In this document: in pieces, positions 1 to 7,061 of the stretch | How positions within the stretch are numbered: position 1 is the stretch's first letter | Layout: each line of letters starts with the position of its first letter | Source of the DNA: Bacillota bacterium | GTDB taxonomy: Bacteria; Bacillota; Clostridia; Christensenellales; CAG-138 | Direction: 5' to 3' | Length of the DNA stretch: 7,943 nt | NCBI GenBank assembly: GCA_023435855.1 | Contig: JAEZLG010000002.1 | Coordinates: 1-7,943 of the forward strand | The notes under the pieces: model-generated | Databases searched by the model: none | What the model saw: only the letters and a program-made list of their open reading frames with translations | Told to the model about the DNA's origin: nothing | Program-made: the position numbers and the translations under genes

Positions 1-971
1 CGGCCGGGAAACATACATATGTGCTTGGTAACATCGGCATCCCTATAACAGAGCATGCGTCTATGATTGACGCGGGCGACTATGTTGTAGCAGAGGTTGC
101 AGCACTGCAGCTTGAAAGCATCAAGGATTTTCGTGCGAACGCCGCCGGCATGCTCAACATAACCGAGGATCATCTAAACCGCTTTGAATATAAAATGGAA
201 AACTACATCGCCGCGAAGTGCAGGATATTTGAAAATCAGCGAGAAAGCGACTTTGCGGTACTAAACTACGACGACCCCATCGTTCGGGATATGCACCGTC
301 TCACCAAAGCTCGCATCATTTACTTTTCGATGGAGCACGAGCTTAAGGAGGGCATGTACTTACAAGAAGGGCGGATGGTATGGTGCTTTGACGGCAATAA
401 GATACCGCTCATCCATGTAAGCGAACTAAAAATTCCCGGCGCACACAATGTGCAAAATGCGCTTTGCGCTGCATCGCTGGGGCTTTGCATGGGGCTTAAT
501 CCCGTAAAAGTTTGCGAAGGCCTTAAGAGCTTCAAGGGTGTGGAGCACCGCATAGAGTATGTGCGAGAGGTGGGCGGCGTTCAATACATCAACGACTCAA
601 AGGGCCCCAACCCCGCCTCCACCATCAAGGCCGTGCAGGCGATGACAAGGCCGACAGTGCTGCTTCTTGGCGTAGGCAACTACGATAAAAAGAGCGATTT
701 TCTGCCGCTTTTTCAAGCGTTTGACGGAAAAATCAAGGCGGTGATCGCATCGGGAATCAATGTTCCTGCCATAATGGATGCGGCAAAACGAGCGGGGTAC
801 ACGAATGTACATACCTTTGAAGGCGATCTCGATGCGCTTTTAAGGGAGGCTAAAGCGCTTACAAGCGAAGGTGATACCGTGCTTCTTTCGCCGGCAGCGG
901 CGAGTTGGGGTATTTTTTCGGATTATGAGGAACGAGGACGCGAATTCAAAAAAGCTGTAATGCGTATTTAA
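1..971 (+). CDS. murD: UDP-N-acetylmuramoylalanine--D-glutamate ligase, 5' end cut by window
   Basis: Cytoplasmic Mur ligase that uses ATP to add D-glutamate to UDP-MurNAc-L-Ala in peptidoglycan precursor synthesis. The frame is open from base 3, so the gene enters from the left. About 322 residues are visible against a usual 440-470; the UDP-binding domain and the ATP P-loop lie outside. The first visible residues, ending in GNIGIP, match the stretch just after the P-loop. Seen next are NITEDHLNRF (from base 156), YIAAKCRIF with the probable carbamylated lysine (codon 216-218), GAHNVQNAL, and YINDSKGPNPAS at the start of the C-terminal domain (about 585-620). The end is SPAAASWGIF followed by EERGREF. 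The family usually has SPACAS followed by F/L/W-D, so the Ala and Gly here are variants. A GTG at 21 is an internal codon, not the start. Identification is firm; only completeness is unknown. Confidence 0.95.
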   Translation, partial: AGKHTYVLGNIGIPITEHASMIDAGDYVVAEVAALQLESIKDFRANAAGMLNITEDHLNRFEYKMENYIAAKCRIFENQRESDFAVLNYDDPIVRDMHRLTKARIIYFSMEHELKEGMYLQEGRMVWCFDGNKIPLIHVSELKIPGAHNVQNALCAASLGLCMGLNPVKVCEGLKSFKGVEHRIEYVREVGGVQYINDSKGPNPASTIKAVQAMTRPTVLLLGVGNYDKKSDFLPLFQAFDGKIKAVIASGINVPAIMDAAKRAGYTNVHTFEGDLDALLREAKALTSEGDTVLLSPAAASWGIFSDYEERGREFKKAVMRI

Positions 972-1031
972 TTTAAGGCGTAAGGATTCAGCTCTTTCGA
1001 AAACCTTACTAGGGGGGGACAAAATCAGAGC

Positions 1032-2171
1032 GTGAAGGCAGCGAGCGCGCAGACGGAACTGAAAAAGCCGCTTTATACGCCCGGGCATTTGGATTTTCCA
1101 CTGCTTGTGGCGATTGTCGTGCTTTGCGCGTTTGGTCTTGTGATGCTGTTTTCATCAAGCTATTATTACGCTCACACCTATAAGGGCGACGGTTTTTACT
1201 ATCTGAAAAGCCAGGCCATGTACTGCGGTGCAGGGCTCGCTATGCTGTATATACTATCACGCCTCAACTATCGTCACATCGAAAAACTCCGTGTAGTAGG
1301 TCTTATCGGGGTTGTGTTGCTTCTCGTGCTTGTTCTTGTTTTGGGCCAGGAGAAGAACGAATCGCAGCGCTGGCTTAAAATACCGGGCACGAGTATCGCA
1401 TTCCAACCCTCGGAGTTTGCAAAATTTATACTTGTGCTATATATGGCGTCGTTCATGTCGCGACACCCAAAACGCATGGGAAGCCTTGCGCACGGCATCG
1501 CACCCATGCTCATCATTATGGCAGTGGTCGCGGTACTCCTGCTTTTGCAGCCCAATCTTTCCATGACGATTATATTCGTGGCGACCGGTATGGTAATGCT
1601 CTATGTGGGAGGTGCACCACTTAAATATCTGTTAATTATGGCGCTGCTGGCGGTACCGGCGGTACTTTTACTTGCGAAAGCGCAGCCTTACCAATGGGCA
1701 AGGCTTATGATTTTTACCGACCCTTGGAACACCGACAAGGGCGACGGCTATCAGCTTAGACAGTCGCTTTATGCGCTCGGGTCCGGAGGCTTGTTCGGGC
1801 AGGGTCTCAACTTTAGCCGCCAGAAGCTTTTGTTTTTACCATACGGGGAGAGCGACTTTATATTTTCGATCATCGGCGAGGAACTGGGCTTTATAGGCTG
1901 TACATTCGTTGTGTCTATGTACTCCTTTATCACCTACCGCGGCTTGCGTATCGCTATTATATGCAAGGATCGTTTCGGCTCGCTTCTTGCGGCGGGTATC
2001 ACAAGCGTAGTAGCGCTGCAGGCGGCAATCAATATCGGTGTCGCCACAAGCTCCATACCTCCCACCGGGCAAACACTCCCGCTCGTCAGCCATGGGGGGA
2101 CTTCTTTGCTTATTTTTCTCGCCGCATTTGGTATATTGTTGAATATATCCAGAAATCTTGAGCCTCAGTAG
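1032..2171 (+). CDS. ftsW: SEDS-family peptidoglycan glycosyltransferase FtsW/SpoVE
   Basis: Polytopic membrane enzyme that polymerises lipid II into glycan strands with a partner class B PBP, at the septum (FtsW) or in spore cortex (SpoVE). Its 379 residues are typical. The cytoplasmic N-terminus (1-20) is followed by about ten hydrophobic segments. SEDS landmarks seen: SQRWLKIPG (111-119), FQPSEFAK (124-131), QPNLS (173-177), GDGYQLRQSLYALGSGGLFGQG (237-258, shown only by its ends: GDGYQ and FGQG), PYGESDFIFS with the expected catalytic Asp275, IIGEELGF (280-287), and TGQTLPLVSHGGTSLL (345-360). The last block is normally SYGGSSL, so His354 is a variant. The start is GTG at 1032, the only plausible in-frame start. 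Upstream is a G-rich ribosome binding site (1011-1018) at an unusually long 13-base spacing. It follows murD by 60 bases. The position in the cluster favours FtsW, but SpoVE cannot be excluded from sequence alone. Confidence 0.93.
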   Translation: MKAASAQTELKKPLYTPGHLDFPLLVAIVVLCAFGLVMLFSSSYYYAHTYKGDGFYYLKSQAMYCGAGLAMLYILSRLNYRHIEKLRVVGLIGVVLLLVLVLVLGQEKNESQRWLKIPGTSIAFQPSEFAKFILVLYMASFMSRHPKRMGSLAHGIAPMLIIMAVVAVLLLLQPNLSMTIIFVATGMVMLYVGGAPLKYLLIMALLAVPAVLLLAKAQPYQWARLMIFTDPWNTDKGDGYQLRQSLYALGSGGLFGQGLNFSRQKLLFLPYGESDFIFSIIGEELGFIGCTFVVSMYSFITYRGLRIAIICKDRFGSLLAAGITSVVALQAAINIGVATSSIPPTGQTLPLVSHGGTSLLIFLAAFGILLNISRNLEPQ

Positions 2172-2181
2172 AACGTTACAT

Positions 2182-2219
2182 CTCCTGCCCGCATAGAATT
2201 ATTGTACGGGAGGAGTTTT
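2182..2219 (+). promoter_or_regulatory. Hairpin that occludes the murA ribosome binding site
   Basis: CTCCT (2182-2186) and CCCG (2188-2191), separated by one bulged G, pair with CGGG (2207-2210) and AGGAG (2211-2215). The loop is 15 bases. The 3' arm is the murA ribosome binding site itself, so folding would hide it. The stem is followed by TTTT (2216-2219), so it could also work as a weak attenuator. It begins 10 bases after the ftsW stop, within reach of a terminating ribosome, which suggests translational coupling of murA to ftsW. The pairing is read directly; the function is inferred. Confidence 0.45.
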
Positions 2220-2221
2220 GC

Positions 2222-3481
2222 ATGGCAAGGTTTATCGTCTCGGGCGGGCGCCCGCTCCAAGGAAGCCTGCGTGTTTCCGGCGCGAAAAATGCGGCACTGC
2301 CCATCCTCGCGGCCTGCTTGCTTTCGGATAAGGAAATCGTTTTGTCCGATTGCCCCTGGCTTCGAGATGTAGAGAACATGCTCAGCATCCTAGCTGCACT
2401 AGGCGCAAAATGGGTGAGAGAAGACAACATTGTACGAATCAACCCCGAACCGGCTCACAGCTTCATCATGCCGCACCGTACCTCCAAAGAGTTACGATCG
2501 TCGATTTTTACGCTTGGGCCGCTTCTAGGGCGGTTTAAAAGGGCGGTGTGCACCTACCCGGGTGGATGCGAGATCGGTCATCGGCCGATTGATCTTCACT
2601 TAAAGGGGTTATCCATGCTCGGGGTGAACATCACCGAGGAGCACGGGCAGATTATTTGCGACGGAAGAAACATGAAAGGTGCAGAGATACACCTTGATTA
2701 TCCGAGCGTAGGTGCTACGGAAAACATCATCATGGGAGCAGTAAGGGCACAAGGGGAAACCGTTATCCACAACGCCGCTCGAGAGCCGGAAATCGTGGAT
2801 CTTGAAAAACTTTTGTGCGCTATGGGTTTTGAGGTTTCAGGTGCCGGTACCTCGGACGTTACGATTGTTGGAAGCGCGAAGCCTACGAAGGCGGTAGAAC
2901 ACAGCATCATCCCTGACCGTATTGTGGCCGGCACCATGCTTTGCGCGGCAGCGATTACGGGCGGGGAGATTACGCTTCATAATGTGCAAAGCGTGCATAT
3001 GGCATCAGTTATCGCAAAGCTTCGGGAAGCCGGCTGTATTATGCTGTGTGACGAAGACAGCCTCACTTTGAAAGCACCCGATAGGCTCAGGGAAATTAAG
3101 CTTATTGAAACGCTTCCGTACCCAGGGTTCCCAACGGATATGCAGGCACAGTTTTTCGCATTGTGCACCCTGGCGGAAGGAACGAGCGTTGTGGTGGAGA
3201 ATGTATTTGAAGGCCGCTTTAAGCACGCTGCGGAGCTTTCACGCATGGGTGCGGTTTTCACCCAGAAGGATCGTACGGCTGTTATACGCGGCGTGAAAAA
3301 GCTAACGGGTGCGCAAGTATATGCGCGCGATCTGCGCGGGGGAGCTGCTTTAACCATTGCAGGGCTTGCGGCGCAGGGCGAAACAATCGTGATGAACGCG
3401 GAACTCATAGACAGAGGGTACGAAGGTTTGGAGCACATGCTCGAGCGTGTCGGCGCACGCATACGGCGAGAGGAAGACTGA
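2222..3481 (+). CDS. murA: UDP-N-acetylglucosamine 1-carboxyvinyltransferase MurA
   Basis: Cytoplasmic enzyme that transfers enolpyruvate from PEP to UDP-GlcNAc, the first committed step of peptidoglycan synthesis. Its 419 residues match the family length. Key sites are present: Lys22-Asn23 in SGAKNAALPILA; Cys116 in YPGGCEIGHRPIDLH, the PEP-binding cysteine that fosfomycin alkylates; SVGATENIIM (162-171); Asp306 in PGFPTDMQAQ, the proposed general base; FKHAAELSRMGA (333-344); DLRGGAAL (370-377); and the arginine of IDRGYEG (396-402). The start ATG at 2222 is 6 bases after GGGAGGAG. It ends in TGATG, overlapping ftsQ by one base. Cys at 116 predicts fosfomycin sensitivity at target level. 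Clostridia often carry two copies (MurA1 and MurA2/MurZ). Only one is seen here, and which paralogue it is cannot be settled from this window. Confidence 0.96.
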   Translation: MARFIVSGGRPLQGSLRVSGAKNAALPILAACLLSDKEIVLSDCPWLRDVENMLSILAALGAKWVREDNIVRINPEPAHSFIMPHRTSKELRSSIFTLGPLLGRFKRAVCTYPGGCEIGHRPIDLHLKGLSMLGVNITEEHGQIICDGRNMKGAEIHLDYPSVGATENIIMGAVRAQGETVIHNAAREPEIVDLEKLLCAMGFEVSGAGTSDVTIVGSAKPTKAVEHSIIPDRIVAGTMLCAAAITGGEITLHNVQSVHMASVIAKLREAGCIMLCDEDSLTLKAPDRLREIKLIETLPYPGFPTDMQAQFFALCTLAEGTSVVVENVFEGRFKHAAELSRMGAVFTQKDRTAVIRGVKKLTGAQVYARDLRGGAALTIAGLAAQGETIVMNAELIDRGYEGLEHMLERVGARIRREED

Positions 3482-4404
3482 TGGCGGGCGAGTACCAAAA
3501 AACACAGGCCGCCTCGGGCAGAGGAAAGGGGAAACGAAAAAAGCGGACGCGCTCTAAAAAAGGGGCGAGCCATACGCTTGGCGTCATGATATTTATCGTT
3601 TCCTGCTTTGCTGCGCTTGCGATTGTTTATTTTGCACTAATCGTGGACAAGGTGGAAGTGCAAGGCACAATCAGCGTAAGTGCGGGAAGTATACTCGAAG
3701 CCTCTAACATAAAGCCCGGCCAGCACATGTTTTTACTTGACGATAAGGCAGCACGCTTCGCCGTATTATCGAATCCCTACATCGAAAGCTTCGAGGTCGT
3801 GCGCGATTTTCCGAGTACGATTATCCTCCGTGTAAAGGAACGCGTACCGCGCGCTGTCATTGCAGATTCTTCGGGCGATAGCGTGCTCATTGACGAAAAA
3901 GGTGCGGTTTTAAATATCGGTGAAACGATAGACGATTCTCATGTTTTGGTTTACGGTATGGGAAATGCGGGCTATACGCTGGGACAAACAATCGATACAG
4001 GAACGGATTTTCAGGCAGAAACGCTTGTTCAAATACTTGCTGCCATCGAACAGGCGGGACTGACAAAGGATGTACAGAGCATCAACATGGCGAACACACT
4101 TTCCATCGAACTTGCCATGCGGGAAGGTTTCCTTGTTAGGCTCGGAGCACCTGACGAACTTACGGACAAGCTTTATGACCTTTCACTGGTACTAGAGGAG
4201 CTAAGAGCAACCGAAAAATCGGGCGGCATTATCTACCTTGCAGCGCGCGGAGGTCCTGTATATTCGCCCAGTGAAGCACCCATCGAGGCCACGGGCTCAC
4301 CGGGGCCGGATGTATCTGATAATCCCGAAGTTTCACCTACGCCGGATGTGTCTCCCAGCCCTGAAGTTTCACCTACGCCTGAGGGCGATTCGTTCAGCGG
4401 ATAG
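3481..4404 (+). CDS. ftsQ: Cell division protein FtsQ/DivIB with POTRA domain and Pro/Ser repeat tail
   Basis: Bitopic divisome protein; in Gram-positives DivIB forms a complex with DivIC and FtsL and helps activate septal wall synthesis. It has 307 residues. The cytoplasmic N-terminus is strongly basic (about 14-28, Arg/Lys-rich), followed by one membrane helix (about 33-54). An extracytoplasmic POTRA domain (about 55-122) starts at VDKVEVQG and ends with ILRVKERVPRAVI, typical of the family. The beta domain runs to about 255. The tail (about 262-303) is rich in Pro, Ser, Glu and Asp, with two near-identical 12-residue repeats. The start ATG at 3481 overlaps the murA stop as TGATG, with GAGAGGA just upstream inside murA, so translation is probably coupled. 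Sequence identity in this family is low; topology, POTRA features and position carry the call. Confidence 0.9.
   Translation: MAGEYQKTQAASGRGKGKRKKRTRSKKGASHTLGVMIFIVSCFAALAIVYFALIVDKVEVQGTISVSAGSILEASNIKPGQHMFLLDDKAARFAVLSNPYIESFEVVRDFPSTIILRVKERVPRAVIADSSGDSVLIDEKGAVLNIGETIDDSHVLVYGMGNAGYTLGQTIDTGTDFQAETLVQILAAIEQAGLTKDVQSINMANTLSIELAMREGFLVRLGAPDELTDKLYDLSLVLEELRATEKSGGIIYLAARGGPVYSPSEAPIEATGSPGPDVSDNPEVSPTPDVSPSPEVSPTPEGDSFSG
4306..4383 (+). repeat. 36-bp tandem repeat coding for the FtsQ C-terminal tail
   Basis: Two 36-base units (4306-4341 and 4342-4377) are followed by a partial third (4378-4383). They encode PDVSDNPEVSPT, PDVSPSPEVSPT, then PE. Within them GAAGTTTCACCTACGCC occurs exactly twice, at 4327-4343 and 4363-4379. 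Each unit is itself two 6-residue P-[DE]-V-S-x-x motifs. The unit is a multiple of three, so copy-number change would keep the frame. The tail lies outside the membrane, by the inferred topology. Confidence 0.85.
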
Positions 4405-4445
4405 GATGGTTTTTCCCATTTGCTGACAATTTGCTTTGCCGCATA

Positions 4446-4475
4446 TTGCACAATATATAGTAGGTGTGGTATCCT
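4446..4475 (+). promoter_or_regulatory. Candidate sigma-A-type promoter for ftsA-ftsZ
   Basis: This lies in the only long gap (125 bases) between intact cluster genes. TTGCAC (4446-4451) and TATCCT (4470-4475) are 18 bases apart, and TGG just before the second box gives an extended -10. An alternative pair in the same gap is TTGCTT (4431-4436) with TATATA (4454-4459), spaced by 17. Each box is only a partial match to consensus (three of six for both -35 boxes, four of six for both -10 boxes). A promoter somewhere here is plausible; which pair is used is uncertain. Confidence 0.4.
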
Positions 4476-4529
4476 TTAAATACTGGGCGGAGTATATTTC
4501 ACCGTCCAACGGTACAGTTTGGAGGAGCG

Positions 4530-5726
4530 ATGAGCCAGTTTACGGCGATTTTGGACATTGGCAGCTCCAAGATGATATGCTTGATCTGCAGCCCCAACGG
4601 TAAGGGTGGAGTATTGGTACACGGAGCGGGGGTCTGCGAATACAAAGGGTACAAGCATGGCGTATTTGCAGACGAAAAAAACGCCATCAACGCCATCGAG
4701 CGTGCCATTGAGGCTGCCGAGAGCGAATGCAAACGCACTGTGCGCCACATAAGTGTGGGCGTGCCCGCACCTTTTGTACAGATTGTATTAAAAGACGCGG
4801 AGGTAGCACCGCACCGAAGAAGCGGTTTTTCCCAAGTGGATGTGGATTCGCTTATCGACGAATCGCTCAAGTTTGATTTTCCTGTAGGATATGATCTGAT
4901 GCATTCCACGCCCGTTTCGTATGAAACTTCGGGCACCGTACGGCTTGATGCACCCATCGGAATTAACGCCGACAGTGTGCGCGCCACCGTTTCGCATGCG
5001 TTTGTGGATTCCCGTTTTAAAACGCTCGTGGCCGACACGCTTCGCGCGGCGGCTATTCAAACCGATATGTTCGTGGCGGTACCGCTTGCGGAAGCGATTT
5101 TCATCACGCCCGCGGAGGACAGGCAGGCTGTAACTGTGCTTCTTGATATCGGCGGTACGCATACGGATGTATCCGTGGTTAAAAACGGTGCGCTCATCGA
5201 TTTTCGATCGATCCGAATGGGCGGAGCGAATTTTGCATCCGATATTGCTTACGGTTTGAGACTGGGCGTTCCCGTTGCTGAGAATATCAAGCGCCGTTAT
5301 GTTTATTCGCTGGATTATCAGGACAGCATAGATATAGTAAAGATGCCCGGCGGAGGTATGCTCCGCGTGGATCATGAAGCCATCCAATACATCGTGGAGG
5401 CGAGGAGCCGCGAGCTTGCGGAGTATATAAGCGCAGCACTCGATGAAATGCATGTATTAGAAAGCTTTAAGCCACCTATCTACCTCACAGGCGGCGGCGT
5501 GGCACTTATGCGCGGCAGCGCGGATTATTTTGAACGCTGCATGGGAATACCCATAGAGGTACGCATGCCCTGGATGCCGCGTCTTAGTTCACCCAACTAC
5601 GCTTCCGCATTTGCGGTAATGGATTTTGTGATACATGCCTCCGGTGACGAGGGCCAGTCAAGGCTTGAAGGCGCAGCGGAGCGCAGCGGGTTAGTAGGAA
5701 TTCTCCGGGACTTTTTTGAAAAATAG
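4530..5726 (+). CDS. ftsA: Cell division protein FtsA, actin-like FtsZ membrane tether
   Basis: Actin-fold ATP-binding protein that anchors FtsZ filaments to the membrane and recruits later divisome parts. It has 398 residues, slightly short for the family (about 410-440). Seen: phosphate-1 loop AILDIGSSK (6-14), a 1C-like domain (about 82-160) containing PVGYDLMHSTPVSY, phosphate-2 motif LLDIGGTHTDVSVV (204-217), GGANFASDIA (231-240) followed by AENIKRRY, adenosine motif IYLTGGG (317-323), and a short C-terminal amphipathic stretch (LVGILRDFFEK, 388-398) fitting a membrane-targeting helix. The start is ATG at 4530, after GGAGGAG (4521-4527). An in-frame GTG 22 codons upstream adds residues unlike FtsA and lacks a good ribosome binding site. 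The gene lies 11 bases before ftsZ, and its stop TAG overlaps the ftsZ ribosome binding site. Confidence 0.92.
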   Translation: MSQFTAILDIGSSKMICLICSPNGKGGVLVHGAGVCEYKGYKHGVFADEKNAINAIERAIEAAESECKRTVRHISVGVPAPFVQIVLKDAEVAPHRRSGFSQVDVDSLIDESLKFDFPVGYDLMHSTPVSYETSGTVRLDAPIGINADSVRATVSHAFVDSRFKTLVADTLRAAAIQTDMFVAVPLAEAIFITPAEDRQAVTVLLDIGGTHTDVSVVKNGALIDFRSIRMGGANFASDIAYGLRLGVPVAENIKRRYVYSLDYQDSIDIVKMPGGGMLRVDHEAIQYIVEARSRELAEYISAALDEMHVLESFKPPIYLTGGGVALMRGSADYFERCMGIPIEVRMPWMPRLSSPNYASAFAVMDFVIHASGDEGQSRLEGAAERSGLVGILRDFFEK

Positions 5727-5737
5727 GAGGAAAGCGT

Positions 5738-6985
5738 ATGCCCATTGGTTTAGAACTGGATTTTGAAAGCGGCCAGTTCGCGCAGCTCAAGGTAGTCGGT
5801 GTGGGGGGCGCGGGGAATAACGCCGTGAACCGCATGATCCAGTACGGCTTGCGCGGCGTGGAGTTTATCTCCATCAATACGGACAAGCAGGCGCTTTATC
5901 TTTCGCGCGCCAATCAGAAGATACAGGTCGGCGAAAAACTCACCAAGGGCCTCGGCGCCGGTGCAGATCCCGAGATTGGCCGCAAAGCTGCCGAGGAAAG
6001 CCGCGACAGTATCACCGCAGCACTTAAGGGAGCGGACCTCGTCTTCATTACCGCGGGTATGGGCGGCGGCACCGGAACGGGCGCAGCACCCATCGTGGCG
6101 GAATGCGCGCAGGCATTGGGCATCCTAACAATAGGCGTCGTCACAAAGCCCTTCGAGTTTGAAGGACGTGTTCGCATGACGAACGCCCAGCGCGGTATTG
6201 CCGCACTCAAAGAAAATGTGGATACCCTTATCACCATCCCCAACGAGAGGCTTCTCGACACGGTCGGCAACGTAAGCCTTATCGAGGCTTTCCGCATCGC
6301 AGACGATGTACTCCGCCAAGGTATTCAGGGTATTTCCGATCTTATCGCCGTGCCTGCCATGGTCAACCTTGACTTTGCCGACGTGCGCACCGTCATGCGT
6401 GAAAAAGGCATGGCGCACATGGGTATAGGTATTGCATCTGGCGAAAAGCGCGCCATTGAAGCCGCCAAACAGGCGGTTGCTAGCCCGCTTCTTGAAACCA
6501 CCATCAACGGCGCACGGGGCGTGCTTATCAACATCACCGGCGGACCGGATTTCGGCTTACACGAGACCCGCGAAGCCGCAAAACTCATTCAGGAATACGC
6601 TGATTCCGAAGCGAACATCATATGGGGTGCCGGCATCGACGACGAAATGGGCGACGCGGTGCGTATTACCGTAATCGCCACAGGCTTCGACTCCATAGAT
6701 GATACTCCAATGAAGGCTAAAGAAGCAGATCCGGAAGTGAAAGCGCAGCCCACGGTCCCTCAGGATTCCGTACGGCAGCAGCGCACGCTTAAAGACCCGT
6801 CCAACCTCGCCCGCAACGACTTTTGGAATCGTCCGCGTACGAAAACGCCGGACTATGCCTCGCCGCTGCCTGAGGGAGAGGATGTTACGCCGCACTACAC
6901 GAAGGCGGATATCCTCAAGGAGGATTACAACCCCAAAGAGAAGAACAACCTCGATTTGCCGAGCTTTTTACGGAATAAAGATTAG
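5738..6985 (+). CDS. ftsZ: Cell division protein FtsZ, tubulin-like GTPase
   Basis: Cytoplasmic GTPase that polymerises into the division ring. It has 415 residues. A short N-terminal extension precedes KVVGVGGAGNNAVNRM (18-33). The tubulin signature GMGGGTGTG spans 107-115, with TKPFEFEGRVR (136-146) following. The T7 synergy loop NLDFADVRTVM (210-220) carries the expected acidic residues for GTP hydrolysis across subunits. The globular domain ends near TGFD (315-318). A variable polar linker (about 319-404) leads to the conserved C-terminal peptide DLPSFLRNKD (406-415), which binds FtsA and other partners. The start ATG at 5738 is preceded by AGGAGG (5725-5730) overlapping the ftsA stop, so the two are probably translated together. 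Nothing essential is missing. Confidence 0.98.
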   Translation: MPIGLELDFESGQFAQLKVVGVGGAGNNAVNRMIQYGLRGVEFISINTDKQALYLSRANQKIQVGEKLTKGLGAGADPEIGRKAAEESRDSITAALKGADLVFITAGMGGGTGTGAAPIVAECAQALGILTIGVVTKPFEFEGRVRMTNAQRGIAALKENVDTLITIPNERLLDTVGNVSLIEAFRIADDVLRQGIQGISDLIAVPAMVNLDFADVRTVMREKGMAHMGIGIASGEKRAIEAAKQAVASPLLETTINGARGVLINITGGPDFGLHETREAAKLIQEYADSEANIIWGAGIDDEMGDAVRITVIATGFDSIDDTPMKAKEADPEVKAQPTVPQDSVRQQRTLKDPSNLARNDFWNRPRTKTPDYASPLPEGEDVTPHYTKADILKEDYNPKEKNNLDLPSFLRNKD

Positions 6986-6998
6986 CAATCTGAGAAAT

Positions 6999-7032
6999 TG
7001 CGCCGCGCGAAGAATTGCGCGGCGTATTTTTT
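6999..7032 (+). terminator. Intrinsic terminator after ftsZ
   Basis: CGCCGCGC (7001-7008) pairs perfectly with GCGCGGCG (7017-7024). The stem grows inward by G-T and A-T to a four-base loop (AGAA, 7011-7014) and outward by G-T and T-A. It is followed by TTTTTT (7027-7032). It starts 14 bases after the ftsZ stop and should end the ftsA-ftsZ transcript. Confidence 0.9.
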
Positions 7033-7061
7033 AGGGGATAAAACGACAATGGAGGGACCTC

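Noticed and set aside
980..1009. GTAAGG/CCTTAC inverted repeat between murD and ftsW
   Set aside because: Only 6 bp with an 18-base loop and no U-run; too weak to call a terminator or regulator.
2182..2219. Calling the ftsW-murA hairpin a transcription terminator
   Set aside because: The stem is bulged, the T-run is only four bases, and murA starts at once with no room for a new promoter.
2977..3573. 198-codon open frame on the minus strand within murA and ftsQ
   Set aside because: It is antisense to strongly identified genes, has a Ser/Arg/Pro-rich shadow composition, and lacks recognisable motifs.
4464..4529. Extension of ftsA to an in-frame GTG at 4464
   Set aside because: The 22 added residues do not resemble an FtsA N-terminus, the GTG lies within the promoter-like region, and GGAGGAG stands directly before the ATG at 4530.
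4788..5453. 221-codon open frame on the minus strand within ftsA
   Set aside because: It is antisense to ftsA with its motifs intact; its composition is that of a shadow frame.
7015..7042. Possible promoter TTGCGC and GATAAA for the cysteine protein gene
   Set aside because: The -35 candidate lies in the terminator stem and both boxes are poor matches at 16-base spacing.
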